This document shows, piece after piece, positions 36,544-46,962 of a stretch of 64,000 nucleotides of DNA; position 1 is the stretch's first letter; every line of letters begins with the position of its first letter. The notes under the pieces are model-generated. The model ran no database searches. It saw only the letters and a program-made list of their open reading frames with translations, and had not been told where the DNA came from. Location of the stretch: NCBI GenBank assembly GCA_020091685.1, contig CM034607.1, positions 28,110,645 through 28,174,644 on the forward strand, read 5' to 3'. The position numbers and the translations under genes are program-made. Source of the DNA: Lutjanus erythropterus. Taxonomy: Eukaryota; Chordata; Actinopteri; Lutjaniformes; Lutjanidae.

Positions 36544-37947
36544 ATGGAGGAAGAAATAAGCACGGCTGAGGTAGAACAAGGGGACGCGGTGAGCAATGAG
36601 GCAGAGTCCAGCGTGGACATGTCCAACGACAGTCCAACTAAAAGAGGAAGAGGGAGACCACAAGGCTCAAAGAAGCTGAAGGTTTGTGTCACAGACGTTA
36701 ACCTGACAGAGCTGGTTTCAGGCATTTCCAACGGTGGGTCCACAGAGCCGCAGAGGAGACGAGGGCGTCCAAAACTCAAGAAAAACACAGGAGACGACAG
36801 TGCCGATAACTCTGTTCAAACTCCTCGGCGTAAAGGGAGACCGAAAGGGTCCAAGAATAAGACCAGTAATGATGACCAGACTCCTAAGAAAAGAGGCAGG
36901 CCAAAAAAGTCTCTCAGCACAAGCACCCTTGAGAAGACTGATGGTGAAGACTTACCGAACGGTGGCTCTGATAGGCCAAAAATGGGAAGGGGTCGTCCAA
37001 AGGGTTCCACAAAACGCAAGTCGGAAAGTTTAACAAGCGGCGATGAGAATGAAGGAGGTTCTCTACCGCCGAGGAAGAGAGGTCGACCAAAAGGCTCTCT
37101 CAATAAAAAACCCCGGCTTTTAAGAGAAATGAGCAGTGAGGGGGAGGCAGATGCTGCTGGAACCCTGAAAACGGGGCGAGGTCGGATCAGGAAGGTGGTG
37201 GTGAAATACAGCGGGGAGTCGACATCAAATGGCATTTCAAAGACGCCTCGGAGAGGGAGAGGAAGACCGAGGAAAAATGTCATTGTAGATGGTTCCCAGC
37301 CAGCTAAGAGGGGAAGGGGTCGACCTAAAGGCTCTTTAAACAAGAAACACCGAAAGGTAGGTCGACCTCGGTTAGTACACATCCTGCCCACAAAAGGGAA
37401 GCGTGGTAGACCGAGAAAACAACCAGCCAAAAGGGGGCGGCCGAGGAAGTATCCTCTGCCGTCACCCGAGGAGCTGAAAAAGCCAAAAGTGTGGAAGCCG
37501 CTGGGAAGGCCGAGGAAATACCCACGCGTCGATCCTCCAGAGGGAGCTCCGCCAGCCCCACGCCGGAGCCGCGGTCGACCTCGCAAGTCGGCGTCCAAGA
37601 AAGGCGCTCACTTACGCAAGAGTTTGCCCACCACTGCATCTTCGCCACCCAGTGACGGATCTCCGAAAAAAAGAGGCCGTCCTCCAAGTGCTGCAAAAAG
37701 CGAGGAGGGCGTCCCGCGGAAAAGAGGCCGCCCTAAAGGTTCGGTCAACAAAAATAAAGCCAGAAGTGAAACACTCGACAGCGTGCTCGCCAACCATTCA
37801 AAGAGCGATGCATCTGCAGTCGAGGTGGAAGAAGAGTTGGTAGAACAGGAGTACGAAACAGACACGATGGCCACGTTGGAGTATGCAGAAGATACTGAAG
37901 AAATGATCGATCAAGGTGCAGGCTTTGAAGTTAGTAACCAGGCTTGA
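36544..37947 (+). CDS. Multi-AT-hook chromatin protein (HMGA/D1-like architecture), 467 residues, single coding exon
   Basis: The AT-hook is a short basic motif with a Gly-Arg-Pro core that lies in the minor groove of AT-rich DNA, so this is very probably a nuclear chromatin or satellite-DNA-binding protein. I count 15 GRP cores, at about residues 37, 74, 98, 118, 150, 180, 240, 258, 273, 288, 298, 321, 344, 378 and 395, plus one GRI variant at 213. The form RGRPKGSxNK appears three times (residues 180, 259 and 396). The linkers are Ser/Thr/Pro/Lys-rich and look disordered. The C-terminus (about 426-457) is acidic, as in HMGA proteins, but those usually have three hooks in about 100 residues, while fly D1 has around ten. 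There is no other domain. The start ATG follows a splice acceptor (exon from 36,505). The long minus-strand open frame over it is a shadow of the repeated GRP codons. I do not assign an orthologue name. Confidence 0.93.
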   Translation: MEEEISTAEVEQGDAVSNEAESSVDMSNDSPTKRGRGRPQGSKKLKVCVTDVNLTELVSGISNGGSTEPQRRRGRPKLKKNTGDDSADNSVQTPRRKGRPKGSKNKTSNDDQTPKKRGRPKKSLSTSTLEKTDGEDLPNGGSDRPKMGRGRPKGSTKRKSESLTSGDENEGGSLPPRKRGRPKGSLNKKPRLLREMSSEGEADAAGTLKTGRGRIRKVVVKYSGESTSNGISKTPRRGRGRPRKNVIVDGSQPAKRGRGRPKGSLNKKHRKVGRPRLVHILPTKGKRGRPRKQPAKRGRPRKYPLPSPEELKKPKVWKPLGRPRKYPRVDPPEGAPPAPRRSRGRPRKSASKKGAHLRKSLPTTASSPPSDGSPKKRGRPPSAAKSEEGVPRKRGRPKGSVNKNKARSETLDSVLANHSKSDASAVEVEEELVEQEYETDTMATLEYAEDTEEMIDQGAGFEVSNQA

Positions 37948-39124
37948 TGAACGATCCCAGTCTGACCAAAAACGTTGCCGTAGTAGTTGCTGTTTAAAAC
38001 ATTGAATACAATCTTGTCAATGAAAACACGTTTTTAACATTTTGTCAGTCGGGTAGGCTAGATATTCAGCAGCTCTTCTGTTTTCCTGACTAACTTGTTC
38101 ATGTTTTATTGTGCTTGATTTTTTAAAAAAAATACTTCATTTCTGTCATCTGAGTAAGCAGTAGTACTAATAATCTTTTACTAGAACTGGCATGTAGAGT
38201 TTATTATTATAGACTAATTGGTCCAGTTTTCATTTAGCTTTCAGATGTAGTGTTTGTCAGTTTAACTGTAACCGTAAAACGTTTGCTGGGAGATGACTTG
38301 GATGAAGAAAAAAAAATGGAGAGGTGAGGAAAAAAAAAAAGAAAGTGAAGCTATAGAGAGCTGAAGTCATGACGCCCCATCAAGGCTCGCCACTCACTTC
38401 TGTAAGTCATTCAGCATTTCTCTCATTGGTCTTTCTGAAAAAAAAAAAAAGAAATGTGTTTCTGGGGTTTATTTTCCATCCTCTACGACAAAACTGGCAG
38501 ATGAACGCCGAGTGATACAGGGCTCAGTCACATTCTTTGAAAATATAAACGAGGTATTTGCCAACTCATTTCCAGACACACTCCTCCTATTATGACACAG
38601 TTCTACTCGCCAAGACACACAACCCTAATGGTCAAGTGTGGTTTTATACGATGGACATGGTTCGCTAGTCGCCCCATTTCTCATTTTACATTTGTGTTAT
38701 GATTTATGTGTATGCCTCTGAGTTTAAAATGAAGCAAACTAATGTTTTGCAGGAAGAGAGAAGATGCATTGGATTTTTTTTTTGCAGAAGGAAAGAGGGA
38801 GAGGGGTTTTGTTTTAAAGTTAAAAGTTGTTTTAAACTTTATGAATTTTTTAAACCTATATTTGGCATATAACAGGGAATACCTTGAAAATTGCCTCAAG
38901 GACACGGAATTCAAACTTGCATTAAACTTTCTTTTAAGTGAATCTAATCTGCATTTTTATAATGTATCCTGCAGAGACCAGAATCTGCAGCTCCCCGTGA
39001 CTTTACGGAGCTTTTTAGAGTTTCGGCTCATTGTTAAGCTGTCTGGCCCACAACTTGACACCCACTGCTCTTCCACAGCAGGTGGCTGTTTTTGGAGAAA
39101 AAGCTGTAAAATCCCATTGTACAC

Positions 39125-39864
39125 TGGGGCTGAACTATATGCAAAAATAATTATATTACAGTTCAGGGCTGCAACTGTTATTTTGATTATTGATTTATCT
39201 GCTGCTACACAGAGAACAAGTTCTGTTTAAATGCCGTTAGTTTCTGTCTCTGGGAAAAAAAAAAACAATGTTCCCTAATCCTGTATCGTTGAACTGTCTC
39301 TTCTATGTGATTTCCTTTAGATAACCAGTATTTTTTTTTCATTTTCATTCACTGAGCCTCCCCTGAATCCGAGGCCCGCCTCCCACGTTGAACATCTCTG
39401 ATTTAGTCTGTAAAATGACAAATGATTGTTAAAGATGTTCAAAGTGACGTCCTCAGATTGCTTCCTTTGTCCAACCAACATGTCTGTCTCTTACGATAGT
39501 AAATGAGAAGTGTTTGAGTTGCAAAGAAAAACAACAAATGCTTATATTTAATCCTTATATGGCACCAGCAGATGTTTGACATTTTTGCTTGAAAAATGCC
39601 TGAAACGATCAATGATCAAAATAGTTTGTGATCAGAGTCACTTTTTAATGGTAATGGTGATTTTTGAAAAATGATGTGATGTTTTTACTGTAGTCTAGTC
39701 CACGGCACCTTTGTAGCACCAGTGTTTCAGTTCTAATGTTGTTGTTTTTTTGTTTTTTTTTTGTGGCACATTTGACATTTATTGAAAAATTGCAGCTCTT
39801 GCACTTTGGATCGGATTTGCCATATTGCAGTTTTGAGAATATTACGGCTAATTGTTCAGCCCTA
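39125..39864. mobile_element. hAT-type non-autonomous element with an 8-bp target duplication
   Basis: The ends TGGGGCTGAAC and GTTCAGCCCTA form an 11-base inverted repeat with one mismatch. They are flanked by TTGTACAC (39,117-39,124) and CTGTACAC (39,865-39,872), an 8-base direct repeat matching at 7 of 8. An 8-base target duplication is the hallmark of hAT transposons. The interior of about 700 bases has no transposase and appears to contain pieces of the ATTAATCG-type family (39,164-39,230; 39,430-39,610), so it is probably composite. Confidence 0.6.
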
Positions 39865-40999
39865 CTGTACACTGGCATAGTTAGCAACTAGCTGGTGAAT
39901 ATAGCGGAGAAATTAGCAGCTGGAAAAGCAGATGTTTTGCTCAGGAGTTGGTGGAGACCAAAAACAGAGCTAAAAGAAGGTGAATATTGGACTTCGCCAG
40001 GTGGCCACAAACACAACTCCAGACAAGTGATGATGTTTCTCTGAAACTGCTGGATGTGTAAATAAGCAACTGTTGAAAAAGTATTAAATGCCGCTTAAAA
40101 CAAAAAAACCATTGAATTAATATCAGAACCATGCGAACTACTGTTGAGTAAAGGCTCTGTTTTAGAAATTTAGGTTATTTAAAAAGTGATCTTGAATGAG
40201 GTTTTAATTTTTCTGGACCAGGTCCCGTATGTTGTAGCTTCACTTTATCGAGTATCTGTGAGGAGAGATTGAGGGCTTAATATGTCTAAGTGATGTCATA
40301 ATTTTCTAAATGCCATTTCAGAGTAAATCATGTCTTTGTATTTGTTTTGCCTTAATTGCCAAAGCTTTGAATGTACCATTGGTTACCGTTACTCAGATCA
40401 ATGAGTTGTCCTGCACAGATCAGCCTCTCGTGACATGCATTCCTCGACAGAACGAAAAGCTCTGTATCAAACGCCTTCCCGCCGTGCCGCTCACAGTCGC
40501 CCTGAAGATTTCCTCCTTCACTTGTAACATTTACTTTTTTTTTGTTTTTTTTTTGAGTTTCAGCTGTTCTCGCGTTGCAGTAGTTATTTCACTCTGTCCT
40601 ATAAATGTTTACGTGTAACTGTGAAGCCTTTTTTTTAATACAACTTGAGACTGACATGAGATTAAAGTCAAGTAATTGGATTGATTTCCCAAACATTCAT
40701 TTACTTGTTTTTTTTGAGCACCTAGTGTAAAAATTGTGTGACATGACTTGTACATCATTATTACTGATATTAAAATACCTTTATGGTTGAGTCAAACAAT
40801 TGAAGTTTCTAAATGCCAAATCGTGCTTCTGTGTGTCAAGTTATCATGTGAAAAGAATGTGAGATGAGGATGGAAATGGTTTTAAAAATCACATTGAAAA
40901 TCAACCTGGCTTTGTGAAGTCAAATCATTTTAAGTGGACATATTTGGATTTTGTGTGTTTTGAACAAGAAGTCAATAATTTGTGAGATTATGCTCTTGA

Positions 41000-41005
41000 A
41001 ATAAA
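41000..41005 (+). terminator. AATAAA, likely poly(A) signal of the AT-hook gene
   Basis: AATAAA is followed by TTTTATTTTGC and a GTGTGGTGTGATG stretch within 40 bases, a good downstream element. A second AATAAA lies near 41,090. Confidence 0.4.
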
Positions 41006-41265
41006 ATGTTGATCTTGCCGTTTTATTTTGCACAGTGTGGTGTGATGTTTATTTTTCCCCTGGCGTTTTACATAACTTAATGATGAAGGCCAATAAACTG
41101 GTAGTGTTATTTACCTGTTTATTATAGTGTTTGTGGATGGCAGCTCCACCCTCACCGGTCCTGTTTGATGACTTTATTGATGCCCTTTGCACCTGAGTCG
41201 GGCTGTGTGTGTTTTGACAGATCAATTACTCTAAACTGCAGAAACCTAACTATGATATACGCTGC

Positions 41266-42450
41266 CTGGCCAAAAAACAAGTCACACTCTAATATTTAAT
41301 TGAACTGCCATTAAGCTTTGATTACAGTATGCATTCCCCATGGCATTGTTTTGATAGGCTCATTCAGTTTCTGTCCAGAGTTGCATTAATTTTTTGCCAA
41401 GATCTTGTATTGATGATGGGAGAGTCAGACCGCTGTGCAAACTCTTCTCCTGCACATCCCAAAGATTCTCAATGAGGTTAAGGTCTGGACTCGGTGGTGT
41501 CCAGACCGAGTGTGAAAATTATGTCTCGTGCTCCCTGAACCGTTCTGTCACAGTTTGAGAACCAAAGCATCCTGGCATTGTCATCTTGGAATAGTATATT
41601 CAGGTAGTGAGCTGACCTCATTTTCTGGGGTCATAACATGTTGAACCTCAACCTGAGCAACTGAAGCAACCCCAGATCATAACACTGCCCCCACAGGCTT
41701 GTACGGTAGGCACTAGGCATGATGGGAGCATCACTTCATCCGCCTCTCTTCTTACCCTGATGCCTCCATCACTCTGGAACAGGGTAAATCTTGACTCATC
41801 AGACCACATGACCTTTTTTCCATCGCTCCAGAGTCCAATCTTCATGCTCCCTAGCAAACTGAAGCCTTTTTTTTATCGATTAGCGTCACTTATAAGTGGT
41901 TTTCTTGAGGCTACACAGCTGTTTAGTCCCAATCCCATGAGTTCTTTTTACATTTGTGTGAGTGGAAATGCTCTTACTTTCACTATTAAACATAGCCATG
42001 AGTTCTACTGCTGTTTTTTTTTAGGATTTGATTTCCAGTCACGATCATTTGAGATTTTTTTCCAACCACATTTCCTTCTCAAAGATTATGGTTCACCACT
42101 CTCCTTCCAGGTTTTAATAATGTGTTGGACAGTTCTTAACCCCGTTTTAGTAGTTTCATCAATCTCCTTAGTTGTTTTTTTTTTTGCTTGATGCAGGCCA
42201 ATAATTTGACCCTTCTGAAACAGTACCATCTTTTCCACAACCACAGGATGTGTCTTCTGACATGGTTATTTAAGAAATAGTATTATTATAGTAGTATTTG
42301 CATTTAGACTGCATCTCTAAGCACACCATAGAAGTTTTAGTCAAAAGATTAATTTACATTGGCAAAATGTTTAATGTACTGTCCCAGCATTAAATTTTTG
42401 TTTGTTAATTAAACATTGGCCAAAATGAAGATCCACACTTGGTGCAAATA
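41266..42450 (-). mobile_element. Degenerate Tc1/mariner-type transposon relic
   Basis: The left end reads CTGCCTGGCCAAAAAACAAG, typical of a fish Tc1-like inverted repeat. 'AATGAGGTTAAGGTCTGGAC' is likewise typical. The minus strand encodes a 69-residue fragment (41,648-41,857) with VMWSDESRFTLFQSDG and GGSVMIWGCF, characteristic of the DDE-transposase catalytic core. Stops and frame breaks surround it, so it is inactive. The right end is eroded and its border is approximate. Confidence 0.85.
41648..41857 (-). pseudogene. Tc1-like transposase fragment
   Basis: This is the longest surviving open piece of the transposase on the minus strand, containing the WSDESRF motif that carries the second catalytic Asp region of Tc1 DDE enzymes. 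A full transposase is about 340 residues, so this is roughly one fifth of it. The flanking frames are broken. Confidence 0.8.
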
Positions 42451-42540
42451 AATTATGTGCCACCTCATTATCCTTAAGTATAATTAGCTATCTGAGCAAA
42501 CAGTTTGATAAATATTTTTGAATGTGTATTTTTTTGTTTT

Positions 42541-43735
42541 GCAGAAAACACTGTCTGGCATGCATCTTTCTGTGCTTTCTGCCATAAAGGGATTTCTAAA
42601 ACCATGGAGAACAGTTTATCCTAACTCAAACAATATTTTCCTCAACCTAACTTTTGTTGCCTAAACCTAATCAAACTGTGGCAGAAAACAGAAAATAATA
42701 TTTAAAAAAAAAAATAAAGCTAGTAAATCTACTAAGTCATGAAAAAAGTAAAAAAAAAAAAAAAAAAAAAGAAAGAAAGAAAAAAAAAAAAAAAAAAGAA
42801 AAGCTTCATATGTGAAGCAGCTTCCTAGGTGGAAGTTGCTCATCTAATCCATTCATCCACCACATCCTTTTCCTGTTCTGTTTTGGACTTTATACTATCT
42901 CACATGACTTCCCAAAGCCTTTCTGCTAGAAAACCCTCTCTGCAGCTTTCTGGCAGAAAGATTTCATCTAATCCAATCATTTACCACGTTCTGTTCCTGT
43001 TCTGTGTCCAAATTTATACTAACTCACATAACTACCTAAAGCCTTTCATGGTGAAAAGTCTATTTTAATCCAACCCATATTTTCCTAAACCTAACTAAGT
43101 ACTTTTGTTACCTAAACCTAATCAAAAAACGGAAAGTAATAATTAAAACAAACAAACAAAAAACAAAAACACACACAAAAAATGAAGCAAATAAGTAAAA
43201 AAGTAATTTAAAAAGCTTCATATGTGAACTGCACCCCTGTCTCTTAGGTGGAAGTCCTTCACCTAATCTATTCATGCACCACAGCCATTTCCTGTTCTGT
43301 TTTGGACCTTATACTATCTCACATGACTACTTAAAGCCTTTCTGCCAGAAAACACTATCTGACATACATCTTTCTGGTCTCTCTGAAAGAAAGATTTCTA
43401 CCAGAAAGAGATTTCTAACACATCTTAAACCTAACCAAGTATCTTTGTTGTCTAAATCTAAACGACTGTGACAGAAAACAGAAAATAATAATTTTAAAAA
43501 ATGAAGCTAGTAAGTCAAGTAAGTCACAAAGAAAGTAAAACAAACAAACAAACAAACAAACTGCATCCTAAGTGGAAGTTCCTCACCTAATCCATTCACT
43601 TATCACATCCTTTTCCTGTTCTGTTTTGGACTTTATACTATCTCACGTGACTTCCTACAGCCTTTCTGCCAGAAAACCCTCTCCGGCGTACAGCGTTCCG
43701 GGCTTTCTGACAGAAATGTATCTGCCACCCCAGTC
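42541..43735. repeat. Tandem array of a roughly 300-400-base unit upstream of TMEM79
   Basis: The phrase 'CCTGTTCTGTTTTGGACTTT' followed by ATACTATCTCACATGACT recurs at 42,871, 43,290 (one change) and 43,613, with a degraded inner copy near 42,990. Each is followed by 'GCCTTTCTGCCAGAAAAC'. Between them lie 'CTAAACCTAATCAAA' and 'ACAGAAAACAGAAAATAATA' stretches. Units are about 120-420 bases apart. The short open frames here are artefacts of the repeat. Confidence 0.8.
42750..42803. repeat. A-rich / GAAA tract
   Basis: Runs of A broken by GAAAGAAAGAAA, lying within the tandem array. Confidence 0.9.
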
Positions 43736-43927
43736 ACAAAAGTCTGGACACGCCCCCTGAAACGCGGGACAGATCTTTGCCGTGACGTTTTCGGTACGTG
43801 GAAATAGAAACAGAGTGATACCTCTTCGCCGTTTCCTCCTCTCTGTGGCGAAAGAATGGATTGAGCACCTGGTCACACCTGTCCGCCAGGTTACGTCTTA
43901 CTTCAGCACTGAAAAACCACCAAACCG
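43736..43927 (+). promoter_or_regulatory. Putative TMEM79 promoter and noncoding first exon
   Basis: CpG frequency rises over 43,680-44,000 (CGCCCCCTGAAACGCGGGAC, TTTGCCGTGACGTTTTCGG). A GTGAGA donor follows ACCAAACCG at 43,928. A matching acceptor (TTTCCTCTCACAG) lies at 46,137-46,139, 120 bases before the TMEM79 start codon. A second possible donor is GTGCGT near 43,993. The exact start of transcription is unknown. Confidence 0.35.
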
Positions 43928-46139
43928 GTGAGATTTCTACCTTAAAACGAAGTTACGGATCGTTTCTGTGATGTGACCGGAGTCGACACAGGTGCGTTAA
44001 CCGTTAACGTTCAATATTTTTCTCTGTTTGAGTATCACATGACTCGGCAGTAGCCTGAATACAGAGTTGCTAAACAAGTTTTAGCTGCAGCTTGAAACTA
44101 CATTCCTCACCGCTGTTCGCCACCAGGCCTAATTATCTTCACCTCAGTGTGTATACAGGATTTTAAAAGCTCTGTAACACCTTCACTCGTCACAACAAGC
44201 TGGGAAAAAGTTAACAAATATCTGTTTTGAAGTGAAAATTCAACCACAGGCTGCGTTGAGAGCTCAAACTTTATGCAACTGCCTGGAAGTGTTTTCTTAG
44301 CAGCTCTCACTAAGGAGTGTCAGTGTTTGTGAATTATTGTGTGGCTTTAATTTAGCGCCGATAAAAGAGAGCTAATGTAAAGTTAAATCAATATTCCCTG
44401 CAGGTAAATTGAGTGAGATGCAATAATATTTTTAAACATGAGAAAATCTCTCCTGAAACCAGCCTCAGTTAGTAAAATCTGCATTTTTAAATCTCATAAT
44501 CTTATTTTAGAGTCGAGAAGTCTGTTATAAATCCATCCGTGGTTTAAACCTTAACACTCTCAGCCACAACAACACACCAGCTCACATCAAATCTAACCCA
44601 GCCGCCTGTTGTTGGGTCTGCTGTGTGTGGTTTGACAGGCAAAGTCCAGGAGCTTTCATGTGTTCTCACAGAGTAGGAATGCAGCCATGTTTATATAGCT
44701 TTGTTACTCACTTTATAGCTGAAATGTATCAGTGACTTCTGTTAATAATTTGCCCTACAGATACGCTGTCCCTAAGCTGGGTTTAGCTGAGTTTGATGCA
44801 CTTGGGAACCTCCCAAGAAGCCTTTTAAGTACAGTGAATTTTAGTTTTAATTGTGTCTTTTCTCAGTAAATGTGCAGAACTCTATTATGTAGTTCTGAAT
44901 TGTAAAATAGTCCCTCTGCATATTTTAAAGAGGCTGCATGTCTTTCATATAGTTTGAGGTTTTAGTTCTGGAGACACATTCGTGTTGGTATTTTTAACTT
45001 GAAAAGGTAAAAGGTGCAGCAGCTGGCTTGGGGCTTTGTGCAGCAGTCATGGATTATTATTGGTTTGTTGTGTTTGTGGTGCTTTTGTCTTTATGCCTAT
45101 GTAATTTGCATTTATTTATGTCAGTGTAAGGAACTGAACACACAAACGCCAAAGGTACAGTTTGTAATCTTTATGACAATGTATTGTCAGAATATGGCAC
45201 AAATGGAATATAATATTCATAACCATGTTTTCATTAATGTATAATCACCTGAAAGTAAGAACTGTTGTATTTTTGTTACTTTAGAATGAGCCGTTTATAT
45301 CTACAGAGGACATCATCATTTTTTGGACCGCCATGTTTCTACAGTAGCCCAGAGCAGACAAACCAAACACTGGCTCGAGATCTAGCCTTTTGTGTTTTTT
45401 TGTGGCCCAGCAAATCCTACACACTGGTCCTTTAAAGTGTTTTAGGGTTGACTTTATTAGTCAATTAATTGATTGGTTGATTGACAGAAAAGTCACTCCA
45501 ATGATGTTGATAATCAGTAATGTCTGTTTCAAGCAAAAATGCCAAAATTTTGATGCCGTCGTTTCACGTATCTTTAGGGTTTGAACTGCATACAACAAGC
45601 GGTTTAAAATGTTACATAGACCAAACAATCACTTGGTCTCCCCTTCCAAACCTGTAGGAGAATCTATGATAGCTGTAAAACTCATGATTCAGGTGATCAT
45701 ACACTAATGAAAACACACTTTTGAGTATTATCTTCCTTTTTGCACATATTCTGCCAACAAACCTCCATAAATCTTAGACCATGGTGTAGTTGCACTTTTT
45801 ATTTTAAGAGATGATTTTGACTTTAACACTGATGAATTAAAGAAAAGATACCATACAATTATCACCTTCAAATAAGTGATGTATCCGCAAGGACTTTGCT
45901 GTTTGTGATACCTGTTTTGGTCTTTGGGTTAAGGAAAAATTCTATTTATAGTAAACCTTAAGTAGTATGTGCTTGATTTTCTGAGGGGACTGACAGCTCA
46001 ACACAACTCCAATTTGCTCTTTACACTGTGTCGGGCTGTTAGGATGAGGCATAGAGGGTAACACCCATGATAAACAGTGAACTTTGATGTTTTGTTTTTT
46101 TTCATGAAGTTGCAGACTAACATTTCTTTCCTCTCACAG
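43928..46139. other. Putative 5' UTR intron of TMEM79
   Basis: No coding signal. It contains a dispersed repeat (45,262-45,358 and flanks) and an ATTAATTGATTGGTTGATTG stretch of the ATTAATCG-type family near 45,460. Confidence 0.35.
45262..45440 (-). repeat. Dispersed teleost repeat, minus orientation
   Basis: The reverse complement matches 15,053-15,180: shared 'CATGTTTCTACAGTAGCCCA' and 'TTACTTTAGAATGAGCCGTT'. A companion phrase 'GATCATACACTAATGAAAAC' lies at about 45,693. Confidence 0.65.
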
Positions 46140-46259
46140 AGAAATCAACCCGTATGGCCAAAAATGACTTTTAGCAGCTGGAAGAAGCTTTGCTAACAGT
46201 CAGACTCTTGACACTGTGGCAGGAAGTGACTGAAAAGAGAGAAAATTAAAGACTCAAGA

Positions 46260-46962
46260 ATGTCTGACCAAGGTGGTTTGATCACAGAAGAGGTGGCACT
46301 GTCACCTGCTGCTCAAACCGCAGAGCCGCAAATAGACTCAAAAAAGCCGCAAGAAAGCAACAACACAGAGGAAAGAAAGCAACTGACAGATGAAGAGGAA
46401 GAAGACTTAAAGGAGGAGGAGGAGGATCATGAAGAAGAAGAAGAGGAGATGAGCCGCTCTGCCCATCTGGAGCCCAGCACTCTGCCGTGGCCCGGAGACA
46501 AAGACAAGAGGCCTCAGACGGACAACGATGATGGAGTGTGGTCAGACAAGGCTGAAGAGAGGGACACGGGGATCAGCGGAGGAAGCCAGGACCTGTCGGA
46601 GGAGCGGAGCCAGGGAGAGGGCGAGGCGAAGGTCAAAGACAAGTGGAGGGAGAGCATGCCTGAGGGCGAGAGGTGGAGGGACGACGAGATCGAGGTGCAG
46701 CGGGACGATAAAGGTGACAGCTTGCTAGCAGATGATGAGGCGGAGGAGGAGGAGGAGGAGGAGGAGGAAGGAGAGTCGAATTGGATGTCAGAGAAAGCAG
46801 CTCTGGGTTTCACTCCACAAGTCACGATTGTGCGTCCGTGCAGCAAAGAGGTTCCAGAGGAGAGCAGAGTCTTCATAGAGAGGGACGAGAAGGAGCTGCA
46901 GGAGGAGCCCGAGACAACCGTGCATTATTACCCAGAGTGGACAGAACAGGACGACAAGTACT
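46260..46962 (+). CDS. tmem79: TMEM79 coding exon 1 (acidic N-terminal region)
   Basis: It encodes residues 1-234 plus one base. ATG at 46260 lies 120 bases after the TCTCACAG acceptor. Donor: TACT|GTGAGTAT. The region is dominated by Glu/Asp runs (residues about 43-66 and 158-172), the second encoded by a GAG microsatellite. The segment [11 protein letters not shown] near the end resembles the human PEKAARAFVP stretch, which anchors the alignment. Confidence 0.93.

Larger units (their letters stand above)
37948..41005 (+). other. Probable long 3' UTR of the AT-hook gene
   Basis: There is no strong poly(A) signal with good context near the stop. AATAAA at 41,000 in GAAATAAAATGTTG, followed by TTTTATTTTGC and TGTGGTGTG, is a plausible end. 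The stretch holds A-rich runs and a nested DNA-transposon copy (39,125-39,864). Open frames inside it (38742-39230, 40310-40618) lack coding features. The UTR could end earlier. Confidence 0.4.

Noticed and set aside
36816..37598. 260-codon ORF on the minus strand inside the AT-hook gene
   Set aside because: It is the antisense shadow of repeated GGxCGxCC-type GRP codons. The plus-strand protein is clearly the real product.
41760..42191. 143-codon plus ORF inside the Tc1-like relic
   Set aside because: It is on the strand opposite the recognisable transposase and matches nothing. A shadow.
46514..46876. Ser-rich minus ORF opposite TMEM79 exon 1
   Set aside because: Antisense of the GAG/GAA-encoded acidic tract in a confirmed coding exon.
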